A stretch of 64,000 bases of DNA from Babylonia areolata (taxonomy: Eukaryota; Mollusca; Gastropoda; Neogastropoda; Buccinidae), in assembly GCF_041734735.1 (NCBI RefSeq), contig NC_134903.1:1949828-2013827 (forward strand). The letters are read 5' to 3'. A program made the position numbers and the translations under genes. Shown one piece after another: positions 1 to 15,673 of this stretch. The notes under the pieces were generated by a model, which was not told where the DNA came from, searched no databases, and saw nothing but the letters and a program-made list of their open reading frames with translations. How positions within the stretch are numbered: the stretch's first letter is position 1; each line of letters starts with the position of its first letter.

Positions 1-705
1 CCAGTTCATTTTATGTACTGATAACAATAACCAACAAATAAACAATGAATTGCGCATATATGTGTGCATATTTAAGATAAAACATCTCTTGGAAAAATAT
101 CATTTCCAGCCATATCAAGTTCAATCACAGATAATCAAATGCATGTATATAAGTACAGCACAAATCATTTTTAACACCTTTGTTTTATTCTTGTTGCTGC
201 CCTGTCTTCCACACTGTTCAAATGGCATCAGACAACTGTCAATGTTGTGTCCCCACAAGGCCACACACCGGAGAAGGCCCTGCGCTGTTGAGCCTGTGTG
301 ATGTTGGAAAATGTGTCTCTGATACTTTGTATGCCTGTAGGATGCTTGTGTGTTGTGTGATGTGATGGGAAATATGTCACTGATACTTTATATCACTATT
401 AGATGCTTTATGAGACTGTAAGATGCTTATGTGATATGATGAAAAATGTGTCACTGATGCTTTCTTTTTTTTCCCCTAATGTCTAAAGTCAAATCAAAAT
501 CGAACCAAATCATGTTAACAGCCCAGCTGAAGTCATCAGCCAACCCCAGCTGTCAAACAAAAGTCAGCATCATACAATGCTTAAAACGATCATCATCACC
601 TATAATACAGATGATCAAGAACTGTAACTGTACAATGGCAGGCAGTGAAAACCCTCCATCACAGGCAACAGCCCACCTGTCAAACAGACAGCATCCCACT
701 AACTC
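1..705. repeat. Segmental duplication, leftmost copy (tail only)
   Basis: This stretch aligns without rearrangement to 30527-31258, with only a few substitutions per 200 bases by eye (about 98 percent identical) and small indels in the TGTCACTGATACTTT-type short repeats near 300-460. Similarity stops near CAACAGCCCACCTGTCAAA. The rest of this copy lies left of the window. No coding exon is recognised in it. Confidence 0.85.
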
Positions 706-1514
706 AAAAAACAACTGATATACTGGTCATACCATCCACTCTAAATCATCCACCTGTGCCCACAAAATTCACACAGTGTACAAACTGGATGCATGTATAT
801 AAAAATCAGTTTGGAATGTCTCAACCCAAGCAAGTACAATTTCTAGAAAACAATATGAATGATTACAAAAGTAACATTTAAATCTGATTGATACTTGATA
901 CTCAGTGGTCATAATTCAAAGAAAGATAGAGGGAAAAAAAATCTTTAAATTGTTGATTCTGACAGCAGCTCGGCATTAATTTTGATAAATGTATTAACCA
1001 GATGAAAATGAAGCTTGGCTGGATTTGTTGACGTTGTCCAGCAGGAAGTTACACATGAGGCTCTTATTTTCAAACTATTATTCTATTCTGATTTTACTGC
1101 TTCTCTGTCTAATGTGTTCATACAGCCTTGCTTAGTTTCCAACCATCCTTCCTTATAAGAATTATACTTGTCTGTCTAGAACTCCTACAGACTTGCTTAG
1201 TTTCAAACCATCTGCCTAAATAAAAATTAAAAAAGATACTTGTCTGTCTACAGCTTTTACAAACTCTGTTTATTTTCTTTTGCCGAATCTTTAGTGCCAT
1301 TTCAATGGCAAATCATTTTCAAAGTATTCATTTTAAAATTTATACTGCATTCCTGCGGAATGTTTACAGAATCTTCCAGATTTTCTATTCTTTAAAGTTG
1401 TGTCTTTTTACACACTGTTTATATATATATATATAGTTCTTCCTTCAGAAATTGTGAAGAAAGTTGCATGCATTCCTCAAACGGTTCCTCTCTCTCCTCC
1501 TGAACAGTGTGAGT
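706..1514. other. 3' flank and 3' UTR of the oxidoreductase gene
   Basis: There is no coding sequence here. On the minus strand this is the region downstream of the oxidoreductase stop codon. It holds a loose duplication of about 75 bases (1120-1195 and 1190-1265, both with ACTTGTCTGTCTA) and a short (TA)n run near 1421-1434. Confidence 0.5.
1269..1274 (-). terminator. Candidate polyadenylation signal AATAAA
   Basis: AATAAA on the minus strand (TTTATT on plus), about 240 bases beyond the oxidoreductase stop codon. It is a plausible distance, but the hexamer is common in AT-rich DNA, so this is only a candidate. Confidence 0.35.
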
Positions 1515-1643
1515 TCAGAAACTGCCGTCAGGCTGGATGTGCACAACGCAGTTCTCTTTCCTGGCTTTCTCAGCGGCAAACACCAGCAGGTGGCTCCCCA
1601 ATGTGTCGTCCGCCCCCGTCCTGATCAGCTCTTTGTTCCCCGT
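1515..1643 (-). CDS. Oxidoreductase exon 12 (last coding exon)
   Basis: Begins after GTGACAG at phase 0, reads [20 protein letters not shown] then [20 protein letters not shown], and ends SF-stop (TGA at 1515-1517). The length is 129 bases including the stop. The block [15 protein letters not shown] is a conserved C-terminal helix of this oxidoreductase subfamily. Confidence 0.92.
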   Translation of the reverse strand, partial: TGNKELIRTGADDTLGSHLLVFAAEKARKENCVVHIQPDGSF

Positions 1644-1872
1644 CTGTCACAAACAACAAAAGGATGTTTGAACAAAACAAAAAATGAAAAAAAAAGAAAA
1701 AGAAAAAAAAAGGCAATCACTATAAAAGACATATACAAATTTTCAGTCGATACCCTTTTTTCCATGAACAAATGACATAATGTGAAAAATTATGTATGAA
1801 ATACGTTCATTTTTTTTGTATGATTCATATCCTACCACTACCACCACTACTACTACTGCTGCTGCTGCTGCT

Positions 1873-1907
<35 letters not shown>

Positions 1908-3051
1908 GCTTTCAACAGTATGTTTTGTTGGTATTCCTGTCTGACTGACTGTTGCACACCCACAGCATGAGTTCCAAACACTCAACTGAGTGCAGAAAAG
2001 ACAACCAGACATCATAGGGCCGTCCCATGTTTCTTTGAGAAAAAGATACAGAGAAATAGAGATGACAAGAATCCTTGTCCACACACTGTATTCACACACA
2101 CAGACATGTAATCTCATGCTGTTCAAAGAGCTTTTACATGACTGTATTCACACATACACACACACATGTAATCTCATACTGTTCAAAGAGCTTTCACATG
2201 ACTGTATTCACACATACACACACACATGTAATCTCATACTGTTCAAAGAGCTTTCACATGACTGTATTCACACATACACGCACACATGTAATCTCATACT
2301 GTTCAAAGAGCTTTCACATGACTGTATTCACACATACACACACACACATGTAATCTCATACTGTTCAAAGAGCTTTCACATGACTGTATTCACACATACA
2401 CACACACATGTAATCTCATACTGTTCAAAGAGCTTTCACATGACTGCATTCACACATACACACACACATGTAATCTCATACTGTTCAAAGAGCTTTCACA
2501 TGACTGTATTCACACATACACACACACATGTAATCTCATACTGTTCAAAGAGCTTTCACATGACTGTATTCACACATACACACACACATGTAATCTCATA
2601 CTGTTCAAAGAGCTTTCACATGACTGTATTCACACATACACGCACACATGTAATCTCATACTGTTCAAAGAGCTTTCACAGGACTGTATTCACACATACA
2701 CACACACATGTAATCTCATACTGTTCAAAGAGCTTTCACATGACTGTATTCACACATACACACACACATGTAATCTCATACTGTTCAAAGAGCTTTCACA
2801 TAACTGTATTCACACATACACACACACATGTAATCTCATACTGTTCAAAGAGCTTTCACATGACTGTATTCACACACACACACACACATGTAATCTCATA
2901 CTGTTCAAAGAGCTTTCACATGACTGTATTCACACACACACACACACACATGTAATCTCATACTGTTTAAAGAGCTTTTACATGATTGTATTCACACACA
3001 CATACATGTAAATCTCATGCTGTTCAAAGAGCTTTTACATGACTGTATTCA

Positions 3052-3096
<45 letters not shown>

Positions 3097-3361
3097 ATCT
3101 CATGCTGATCAAAGAGCTTTTACATGACTGTATTCACACACACACACATGTAATCTCATACTGTTCAAAGAGCTTTTACATGACTGTATTCACACACACA
3201 CACATGTAATCTCATGCTGTTGAAAGAGCTTTTACATTACTGTATTCACACATACACACACACATGTAATCTCATACTGTTCAAAGAGCTTTCACATGAC
3301 TGTATTCACACACACACACACATGTAATCTCATACTGTTCAAAGAGCTTTCACATGACTGT

Positions 3362-3424
<63 letters not shown>

Positions 3425-6200
3425 CTCATACTGTTCAAAGAGCTTTTACATGACTATTCACACACACACACATGTAAATCTCATGCTGTTCAAAGAGCTT
3501 TTACATGACTGTATTCACACACACACACATATGTAAATCTCATGCTGATCAAAGAGCTTTTACATGACTGTATTCACACACACACACATGTAATCTCATA
3601 CTGTTCAAAGAGCTTTTACATGACTGTATTCACACACACACACATGTAATCTCATACTGTTCAAAGAGCTTTCACATGAATTGCATTCACACACACACAC
3701 ACACATACACACAAGTAGTCTCATACTGTTCAAAGAGCTTTCACATGAATTGTATTCACACACACACACACATGTACTGTTCAAAAAGTTTTCATATCAA
3801 ACTTCTGGCCAACCTGACATCAGCGTTCTCAAGTGGTCTTCGTGCTACAAATGTAAATTCTGACTGCTTCAGTTTCAACTTTCAGTTTCTTAAGGAGGCG
3901 TCACTGCGTTTGGACAAATCTATATATTCCACAACACATCTGCTAGGCAGATGCCTGACAGCAGCATAACCTAACGCACTTGTCAGGCATTGAGTGTATG
4001 CTTATATATCTGTGTACCTATCAGAGTGGATTTCTTTTCTTTACAGAATTTTCCAGAGGACAACACTCTCATTGCCATGGGTTCTTTTTCAGTGTGCCAA
4101 GTGTGTGCTGCAAACGGGACCTTGGTTTATCGTCTCATCTGAAAGACTAGATGCTCAGTTTGATTTTCCAGTCAAACTTGGGAGAAAGGGCGAGACCTTA
4201 CTAACTCTCTGTATTGGCAGCTGAGCGTCTTAACCATTCGGCCACCTTCCTCCCAATTCTAATTCTGACCTGCCCTCCACCACACCAGAAACAATGCATA
4301 CATTTTTAACATTCAGAACTGAAAGACAGCAGAGTCCACTGAACACAAGAACAGACAACACAATCATCTGGTATCAACATCTCCCATTCCTCACCAATGC
4401 TCTTTGCAGTTCATTAACACAATGCTGGTTAACACACATTTATCTTGTTCAATAAAAAATAAATAAATCCTAGTTCCTCAAATGCTCACCAGACTCATGT
4501 GTAAACAAATGCAAAGAAAACAATAAAAAGGTAATTATCGTAAGTTAATGTCAATGGTTGTATTGATGTCTGTTGAAAATATCATTCCAAGAACCTTAAA
4601 AATTCCAGGATTCCACTGGAAATTTTTTATCTTTCTCTCGCTGCTTAACACTCCTTGTCCCTTAGATGTTCAGCACATTTCAGTGTAAATGAATGTAGAA
4701 AAAAAGAAAGAAAAGAAATTGTACAAGATTTTCTAAGATGATGAATAAAAACAATTATTTTTAAAAAATCTTCTTACCTTCAGAGCGCTGACAAATGCCT
4801 TCATAAGCCCATAGTCTGCTCCACTGTGGCCCCTCAGACGGCCAGGAGGTTTCTCTTCCATCGCTGACAATGGCACTTGTCCTGTGCAAAGGGGACTTAA
4901 TCATATCATCGTTTCTCCATCTTAGTATTCTTCTTGTGCAAACTTGTTGGGTTTTTTGTTTTGTTTTATTTTTAATAAATATAAAGCTGAAGCTGCACAA
5001 TGACAGAAGGGGACTTGGTTTCTCTCTTTCAGTATTTTTTTCTCTCAAAACTTGATACTTGTTTACACATATAACGTGAAGCAGTAAAAAGTAGAATGGT
5101 ATACAAGCACCCCTCACAAGACTCTCTGATTATCTCTGGTGGAGAATTTAAAGTATTTTAGCACAGAACTGGCAAACAGCGAATGAAGTATAAGTACACA
5201 CAAAGAGACACACACACACACACACACATAGCACGTTGGGTTACGCTGCTGGTCAGGCATCTGCTTGATGTGGTGTAGCGTATATGGGTTTGTCTGACTG
5301 CAGTGATGCCTCTTTGGGAAACCGTGACTTAACTGAAACTATGTAACAGCGCGTTGGGTTACGCTGCTGGTCAGGCATCTGCCTGGCAGATAGGGTGTAG
5401 CGTATATGGATTTGTCTGAATGCAGTGACGCCTCCTTCAGCTACTGATACTGATACTGAGACTGTCAGACTTACTTGTATTCTGTGTCAGAAAGTCGAAA
5501 ACCTCCACTGCCCCGAATCCACCGTCACATCGAATTTCACCCTGAAACAAAACACATTCCCCCAATCACTGGTCATTTGGATGGAATGATAAACTGAGTT
5601 CCTGTGTGTAGCATGCACTCACTACACGTAAAAGAACTCATGGCAACAAAAGGATTGTCCCTGGCAAAACTCTGTGGAAAAAGTCCACTTTGATAGGAAA
5701 ACACATCCACATGCAGACAGAAAAGAACTGAAAGGCAAAAAGGGGAGTGGCACAGTAGCAACAGACTCTCCTCGGTGAAAATCAGCCCAAATTACACAGC
5801 CCCAATTACACAGCCCTAATTAAAGTCTGCTGTGTTAAAGAACAATACAATATGATACAATGCAATGCAATGCAATGTAGTACAATACAATGCAATGACA
5901 GAGCTGTCTACTATACTTCATGAAACTACAGCAGCCTGAACCATGTTGACAACACCACCACCATCACTGAAGCAGCAGCAACAACAACAACAACAGTTAT
6001 ACTTTGGAAAATATTCAGAGAGAGGCTTAACCATTATGACATATATTGATTCCTAATAGTTTTAGCCACACAAAAAATAATGCAAGACAAACCATTCTTC
6101 CCTCTACCGCTCCCGAGAATAAAACCCAATCAAGAAAATAAAACCAACCAACCCCTCTCCCACCACAAAAAGGACAACACTCACTCACTCACTCTCTCAC

Positions 6201-6232
<32 letters not shown>

Positions 6233-9200
6233 TCACTCACTCTCTCACTCACACACACACACACACACAAAATAATAAAACAAACACAAAAAAAACCCAA
6301 ATAATACAAAAACACCCAAAACTGCTTTACTGAATTCTAGATTTAAGTAAAGCCACAGTCTACAATATTCGCAATGCCTTTACTACAGATTTTTTCCACA
6401 TAATTTTGCCAAAAGAGGACAACACTCTTGTTGCTATGGGTTCTTTTTCAGTGCGCCAAATGCACGCTACGCATGGGACCTTGGATTTTTGTCTCATCTG
6501 AACGACAAGATGCTCAGTTTGATTTTCCAGTCAACTTGGGAGAAAGGACGAGAGTGGGAATGGATCCCACACTCTCACGGACACTGTGTTGGTAGATAAA
6601 CCTCTTAAACATTCTGCTACCTTGAACCCACACTCTCACAGATACTGTGTTGGTAGATAAACCTCTTAAACATTCTGCTACCTTGAACCCACACTCTCAC
6701 GGACACTGTGTTGGTAGATAAACCTCTTAAGCATTCTGCTACCTTGAACCTACACCCTCACGGACACTGTGTTGGTAGATAAACCTCTTAAGCATTCTGC
6801 TACCTTAACCCACACTCTCATGGACACTGTGTTGGTAGATAAATCTCTCAAGCATTCTGCTACCTTAACCCACACTCTCATGGACACTGTGTTGGTAGAT
6901 AAATCTCTTAAGCATTCTGCTACCTTAACCCACACTCTCACAGACACTGTGTTGGTAGATAAACCTCTTAAGCATTCTGCTACCTTAACCTACACTCTCA
7001 CGGACACTTTGTTAGTAGATAAACCTCTTAAGCATTCTGCTACCTTAACCCACACTCTCACAGACACTGTGTTGGTAGATAAACCTCTTGAGCATTCTGC
7101 TACCTTGAACCCACACTCTCACGGACACTGTGTTGGTAGATAAACCTCTTAAGCATTCTGCTACCTTGAACCTACACTCTCACGGACACTGTGTTGGTAG
7201 ATAAACCTCTTAAGCATTCTGCTACCTTGAACCTACACCCTCACGGACACTGTGTTGGTAGATAAACCTCTTAAGCATTCTGCTACCTTGAACCTACACT
7301 CTCACGGACACTTTGTTGGTAGATAAACCTCTTAAGCATTCTGCTACCTTAACCCACACTCTCATGGACACTTTGTAGGTAGATAAATCTCTTAAGCATT
7401 CTGCTACCTTGAACCCACACTCTCACGGACACTGTGTTGGTAGATAAACCTCTTAGGCATTCTGCTACCTTGAACCTACACTCTCACGGACACTGTGTTG
7501 GTAGATAAACCTCTTAAACATTCTGCTACCTTAAACCTATACCCTCACGGACACTGTGTTGGTAGATAAACCTCTTAAGCATTCTGCTACTTTGAACCCA
7601 CACTCTCATGGACGCTGTGTTGGTCGATAAACCTCTTAAGCATTCTGCTACCTTGAACCTACACTCTCACAGATACTGTGTTGGTAGATAAACCTCTTAA
7701 ACATTCTGCTACCTTGAACCCACACTCTCACAGACACTGTGTTGGTAGATAAACCTCTTAAGCATTCTGCTACCTTGAACCTACACTCTCACGGACACTG
7801 TGTTGGTAGATAAACCTCTTAAACATTCTGCTACCTTGAACCTACACTCTCACGAAAACTGTGTTGGTAGATAAACCTCTTAAGCATTCTGCTACCTTGA
7901 ACCTACACTCTCACGGACACTGTGTTGGTAGATAAACCTCTTAAGCATTCTGCTACCTTGAACCTACACTCTCACAGACACTGTGTTGGTAGATAAACCT
8001 CTTAAACATTCTGCTATCTTCCTCCTCGGTTTCTCCACAACTGTTAAAGATCCCTGCAGTCAGCATTCAGAGTCATGGAAACATGAACATACCCTGCATG
8101 CCCAGCTCTGCAAACGGAGTATGGCTGCCTCGGTAAAACATGCACAAAGAGCCTACTTGATGACATGAGTGAATGTGGAAGAAGCAGCCTACAAAGGAAA
8201 TAACCAAAACAAATTGCAGCTAAAATGTAAAATTCACCCCAAACAAAAATATACGCACAGATACAATAATTAACCCAAAACAAACTATACAGCTAGAGGA
8301 AAAGAAATACCTCATACACAATGTTTGCAACACCTTTACTATAGATTTAAAAGAGTGCTGAATCCAAACTGGTTTGTATGACAGTCAGTCTTGTCTGACT
8401 ATGGCTATCGGAACAGCAGTGGGGGCAACTATCTGGTTAGAATCTGATCACAGCAGACAGTGTCTTGCCAAAGCTACATCCCCACTTTCTCCCAAGGATT
8501 TAGGACAGTCGGCATGGGGGATGGTCCCCAAAGGCCAACTAGCCCCAAAGGCTGCAGCACTAAGAGCCAGCGCAATCTTGCCTCCTGGTTTATGGGTCCT
8601 AGTCTTTCAAAAAAGAATGAGCTGTACATGACTTCCCATTGCAGAGGAGAAACAATTGATCATACAGCTCTCACTTTGCTGTTGCATTAAAGGTGGAGTG
8701 ATGGCCTAGAGGTAACGCATCTGCCCAGGAAGCGAGAGAATCTGAGTGCACTGATTCGAATCATGGTACAGTCGCCAATATTTTCTCGCCCTCCACTAGA
8801 CCTTGAGTGGTGGTCAGGATGCTAGTGATTCGGATCAGACGATAAACCAAGGTCCCGTGTGCCGCATGCACTTAGCGCACGTAAAAGAACCCATGACAGC
8901 AAAAGGGTTGTTCCTGGCAAAATTCTGTAGAAAAAATCCACTTCGATAGGAAAAAACAAATAAAAAACTGCAGGTAAGAAAAAATACCAAAAAAATGGGT
9001 GGTGCTCTCAGTGGAGGTACATGCTCTCCCTGGGGAGAGTAGCTCGAATTTCACGCAGAGAAATGTGTTGTGACGAAAAAAAGAGAAATACAAAAACAAG
9101 GTTACAGAACTAACCTTAGTCCCATAGATTCTGACCTCCCGAGAACACAATCGGCTGGTGAAGGCTACCATCGTGAGACTGGCTGTTGCTCCGCTCTCAA

Positions 9201-10283
9201 ACTGGAACGTAGCCACCTTCACAATCAACAGAAAATTAGTGATAAACACATCCCTGTGGTGGGTTTTATAAAAACAGAAAAAAGTTATCAAGTTCTTTCT
9301 GTGTGCGTGTGCGTGTGCGTGTGTGTGTGTGTGTCTGCATGTGTGCACATGTGTGCATACATGTATGTACACGTATGTACACACGTGTGTGCAAATGTCT
9401 GTGCATGCATTATTTGCTTGATAATCATTATAAATATTGACATGATTCAAGATTTTTGTTTTAAAATTCCCCATGGAAAAAACAAAATGGTCAAAAAGCA
9501 AACAATACATGGCAACAGTGTGTGTGGCAATGTTACACAGAACATGACGGACTTGTAGTAAAGTGAATGAAATCATGTTTAGAGTATCATCTGAACACAA
9601 AGCATCTGAATTCACAAAACAAATGAATGAAGTGAAAAGACATGAAGAGGAGCAGTTTGTATCACACTCCATGTGAACAGGGGATCACTTCATACCTTCA
9701 TCACATCATGGCAGAAAAGAGAAAACAGCACACCAGTCTGGCTTCCATTCAGCTAAACCACTGACAATGACTTCATAACCACTGGCAGGTAGTGACTCCT
9801 AGTTTTGTGCTGTGTGCACTCACATGCACACACATATACTAACATACACACACACACTTACACACACAGATACTAACATACACACACACACTTACACACA
9901 CAGATACTAACATACACACACACACACTTACACACAGATACTAACATACACACACTCACATGCACACACAGATACTAACATACACACACACTTACACACA
10001 CATATACTAACATACACACAACACACACACAGCTACTAACATACACACACTCACATACACACACAGATACTAACATACACACACACACTTACACACACAG
10101 ATACTAACATACACACACTCACATGCACACACAGATACTAACATACACACACACACTTACACACACAGATACTAACATACGCACAACACAGACACACACA
10201 GATACTAACATACACACACTCACATACACACACAGATACTAACATACACACACACTTACACACACAGATACTAACATACACAC

Positions 10284-10321
<38 letters not shown>

Positions 10322-11307
10322 TACTAACATACACACACTCACATGCACACACAGATACTAACATACACACACACACTTACACACACAGATACTAACATAC
10401 ACACAACACACACACAGACACACACAGATACTAACATACACACACTCACATACACACACAGATACTAACATACACACACACACTTACGCACACAGATACT
10501 AACATACACACAACACACACAGATACTAACATACACACACATACACACACATATACTAACATACACACACACACTTACACACAAACAAACAACATGCTCA
10601 GACATAAACACATAATTATATTTACACACAGACACATACACACACAGACATTGTCTAATATCACTCAAAGTGAAAAGAGTTAAAGATGTTAAATTAAAGA
10701 ACAAACACACAGACACACACACATACTTACATAAAAGCATACACGAGTGTTTGCAAACACACATGTTTACACACGTGTGCACACACACACGTACACACAT
10801 ACACACTCACACACACGAGTCACACTCCGTGAGACAGTCTATGGGAGTCAACTCTGGGATGAACCTGGAGTGTTCAATAACAGGGTGATGCCCCTTGGTG
10901 GGAAACCTATTTTGGGGATCTAGTTAGAAGAAATGAATGACCTTAAGTCACTGATTTACACATGGGGAGAGGTGGTCAGATACTGCATGAATGATCTGAC
11001 CCATGAATCAGAGAAAGTAAGAGAGATGTCTTTTTCATTTTCTTCCAGTGCCCGAAGAGTCAGTGACCTGGAAGATTTGGGGAACTGGAAGAGCTAGTAC
11101 ATTCCTTCAGCTGCAAAGCCGATCAACCCTGAGGGCTTCAGTTGTAAATTAGGGAGCATCTGCAGCGATCTGATGCCCACATACACTGTACAAGGATACA
11201 CACACACATATATGTTTACAATTACAAACATACACACATGTTTACAAACACACACACACACACACACATATGCACACACATGTTTACAAACATAACACAC
11301 ACATATG

Positions 11308-11344
<37 letters not shown>

Positions 11345-11712
11345 GCACACACTTTTGTTTACAAACACAACACACACATATGTTTACAAACATAACACAC
11401 ACACATGTTTACAAACACACACACACACATATGCACACACTTTTGTTTACAAACACAACACACACATATGTTCACACACACACACAGACACACACATATC
11501 TTTACAAACACAACACACACATATGTTCACACAAACACACACACACACACACACATATGCACACACATACGTTTACAAACACAACACACACACATACACA
11601 CACATGTTTACACACACACACATATGCACACATGTATGTTTACAAACACAACACACACACATATGTTTACACACACACACACACATGCACACACAAATGT
11701 TTACAAACACAA

Positions 11713-11745
<33 letters not shown>

Positions 11746-11834
11746 GCACATACACGCACAATGTATACACACACACGTTTACAAACACAACACACACACA
11801 CGTTCATACACACACACGCATGCACACACGTATG

Positions 11835-11881
<47 letters not shown>

Positions 11882-14800
11882 CATACCTGTTGAGACATGA
11901 CATCATTGTCAGACTGGTAAACACAGCGACCATAAGGGCCTGTCTTCAAGGCCTCTGTGACACTTTCTATGTCTGGTTCCTCGGCCACCACCTCCACCGG
12001 CCAGCCTGTGTGACCCTGCACATCGTCGTCATCACCATCATCATCATCGTTATGGTCATCATCATTATCATTACCATCAGTACCACCACTATCACCACTG
12101 CCACCATCAGCAACATTATCATCGCCACCACCACCACCACCACCACCACTGCCGTCATTGTTGACATCACCACCACCACTACCACCACCACTGCCGTCAT
12201 TGTTGACATCACCACCACCACCACCACCACTGCCGTCACTGTCAATGTCACCACCACCACCACCACCACCACCACTGTCGACGTCACCACCACCACCACC
12301 ACCACTGCCGTCATTGTTGACGTCACCACCACCACCACCACCACCACCGCTGCTGTCATTGTCGACGTCACCACTACCACTACTGTGGCCATCTACCGGC
12401 CAAATAGTTTTACTATAATAATAATGACTTTTTAACCATAATAATAATAACAATAATAATGATTATCATAACAGTTATAATAATATAAATTCGACAGATA
12501 AACAAAAATATAAATAGAATAACAAAATACAGTAGAAAAAAAAGATGATATAAAAAATTCTATAACAATAACGATAATAATACAAAGAAGATGAATAAGT
12601 TAACACAAGAACAATGATGACAAGAATCATCATCATCACCATCATCATCAAATATGCAGAAGAAGAAGAATTAATAAAAGAAAACTTACCTCCCCCCCCC
12701 CCCAACTCACCCCCACACACACACGCCCCCTCCCCCCACACCCTCACCCATTCCAATTTTGATGACCAAAGTCACTTCGCTGCCATATATACAACAAAAT
12801 CCTGATACAGACACTGGGTAAAATAGCTCAAGAATGCTAGCACCACTACACACCGAGAACGACCATCCCCCACTACCGCCCCTCCTTAAAAGACAGACAG
12901 AAGATGGCTACCTCCTTGACGAAATCCAGGTAAAGTCTCTTGGCAGAATACGGACACTGCTGTTCTATATTGCAGTCCAGACATCGACTTCCTGCTCCCT
13001 CTGGCTGCAGACACATCACACTGAGGACTCTTGCTTCACACAGCGCAGCTCATCAACATCAGTCAATATCAGGTATCCCATCAATATCAATACATCAGAC
13101 ATCCACAGACCATCAGTACATCACACATCTGAATAATGTCAGTCCATCCAGCTGCTGATCAACATCAATTATTCAACATCAACCAACACATCAGACAGCC
13201 AATCAACATCAACCAACACATCAGACAGCCAATCAACATCAACCAACACATCAGACAGCCAATCAACATCAACCAGCACATCAGACAGCCAATCAACATC
13301 AACCAACACATCAGACAGCCAATCAACATCAACCAACACATCAGACAGCCAATTAACATTAACCAACACATCAGACAGCCAATCAACATCAACCAACACA
13401 TCAGACAGCCAATCAACATCAACCAACACATCAGACAGCCAATCAACATCAACCAACATCAGACAGCCAATCAACATCAACCAACACAACAGACAGCCAA
13501 TCAACATCAACCAACATCAGACAGCCAATCAACATCAACCAACACATCAGACAGCCAATTAACATTAACCAACATCAGACAGCCAATCAACATCAACCAA
13601 CACATCAGACAGCCAATCAACATCAACCAACACATCAGACAGCCAATCAACATCAACCAACACATCAGACAGCCAATTAACATCAACCAACATCAGACAG
13701 CCAATCAACATCAACCAACACATAAGACAGCCAATTAACATTAACCAACATCAGACAGCCAATCAACATTAACCAACACATCAGACAGCCAATCAACATT
13801 AACCAACATCAGACAGCCAATCAACATCAACCAACACATCAGACAGCCAATCAACATCAACCAACACATCAGACAGCCAATCAACATTAACCAACACATA
13901 AGGCAGCCAATCAACATCAAGCACACAATCAATATTGGTGGTGTTCAGAAGTGTCTATGCTGATGATTTAACATATTTCTGACACCACCTTCTGAGTTTG
14001 TTCAGTTACTCAAGGAGATGTCACTGAGTTCGGGCAAATCCATACACCCTACTCCACATCTGCTAAGCAGATGACGACCAGCAGCATAACCCAACACGCT
14101 TAGTCAGGCCTTGAAGGAAAATATTAAAAAATGAGGAGGTGCAATAAATAAGATGCATAAATTAACAAATTGATGAATAATTAAATACATAAAGCAACAA
14201 ATTAACCACCTACTTTGCTCTTTATTGATGGCAACAACTGTTTTTGTGCCCAGCACTGCCAACCTCTATAGAAAACTAAATGTCCTAAATACTGTAGCAC
14301 CAGGAACAATGATTTTTTTTTTTTAATTCATTTCATCGGGGTGGGAGGTTTGGGGGGGTGTTCATTTTCAGCCTCTAACCTTGTCTTCCTTCCGAAAATG
14401 GGCGAGACTTCCAAACGATGACACTCTCATGCACTTCCCAGCACCCTCCATCCAGTACTTTATGAGGTCGACATCATGACAGCATTTGGCCAGCAGTGAG
14501 CAGGAGCTGAGGCTTTCCTTGTGCCAGTTCCCCCGCACGTAAGAATGGGCAAAGTGCCAAAAACCAATCTGGACGACACAGACTTTTGCAAGACAGTGAA
14601 ACAAGAGACGGCATGTAAAGGTACGACACTATACAGTGTGTAAAGGTAATGACACTATACAGAGTGTAAAGGTAATGACACTATACAGTGTGTAAAGGTA
14701 ATGACACTATACAGTGTGTAAAGGTAATGACACTATACAGTGGGTAAAGGTATTCCACTATATAGTGTGTAAAGGTATACTATACAGTGTGTAAAGGTAA

Positions 14801-15628
14801 TGACACTATACAGTGTGTAAAGGTATTGACACTATACAGTGTGTAAAGGTAGACTATACAGAGTGTAAAGGTTATGACACTATACAGTGTGTAAAGGTAT
14901 TGACACTATACAGTGTGTAAAGGTAATGAGACTATACAGTGTGTAAAGGTTATGACGCTATACAGTGTGTAAAGGTATGACACTATACAGTGTGTAAAGG
15001 TATTGACACTATATAGTGTGTAAAGGAATAACACTATACAGTGGGTACTGACACTACACAGTGTGTAAAGGTATTGACATTATGCACTATGTACAGTTAT
15101 TGACATTATGCAATGTGTACAGATAGTGAAATTGTACACTGAGTAAAGGTATTGACAATGTACATTATGTGAATGTACTGACATTATACAGTATGCAGTT
15201 ATTGACACGCAATTTGTATAGATAGTGACTGTGTACACCGTGTAAAGGTACTGACATTGTACATTATATAAAGGTATTGACATTCTACTGTGTGTAAAAG
15301 TATTGACATTGTACATTGTGTAAAGGTATTGACATTATACAGTATGCAGTCATTGACATGCAATGTATACAGATAGTGACAATGTACACTGTGTAAAGGT
15401 ACTGACATTGTACATTATGTAAAGGTATTGACATTCTACTGTGTGTAAAAGTAATGACATTATACAAAATGTAAAGGTACTGGCATTGTGCAGTGTGTAA
15501 AGGCACTGACATAGTGTGTACTGGCAAATTACAGTGTGTTATGGTACTGATATTGCGCATTTTCACTCAATGTACATCTCCATAACACTATCAACACTTA
15601 ACTTCACTGATGATTCCACCGACCTGTT

Positions 15629-15673
<45 letters not shown>

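Noticed and set aside
1990-2955. A 321-codon open frame with 20-residue repeats
   Set aside because: It is the 60-bp minisatellite read through. The frame stays open only because the unit is a multiple of three, and other frames are open too.
12034-12392. Poly-Val/Gly-Asp frames opposite the CAC triplets
   Set aside because: Low-complexity triplet repeat adjoining exon 8; the splice acceptor excludes it from the coding sequence.
11305-12435. A 376-codon frame rich in His-Thr and then Thr
   Set aside because: It crosses an (AC)n array, the oxidoreductase exon 8 on the opposite strand and a triplet tract. It is simple-repeat translation.
13136-13738. A 200-codon frame with [10 protein letters not shown] repeats
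   Set aside because: 27/30-bp minisatellite. The reverse strand gives equally long frames, and there is no start context or homology.
13160-13925. CRISPR-like regular repeat
   Set aside because: The units are contiguous with no unique spacers and the genome is eukaryotic. It is a minisatellite.
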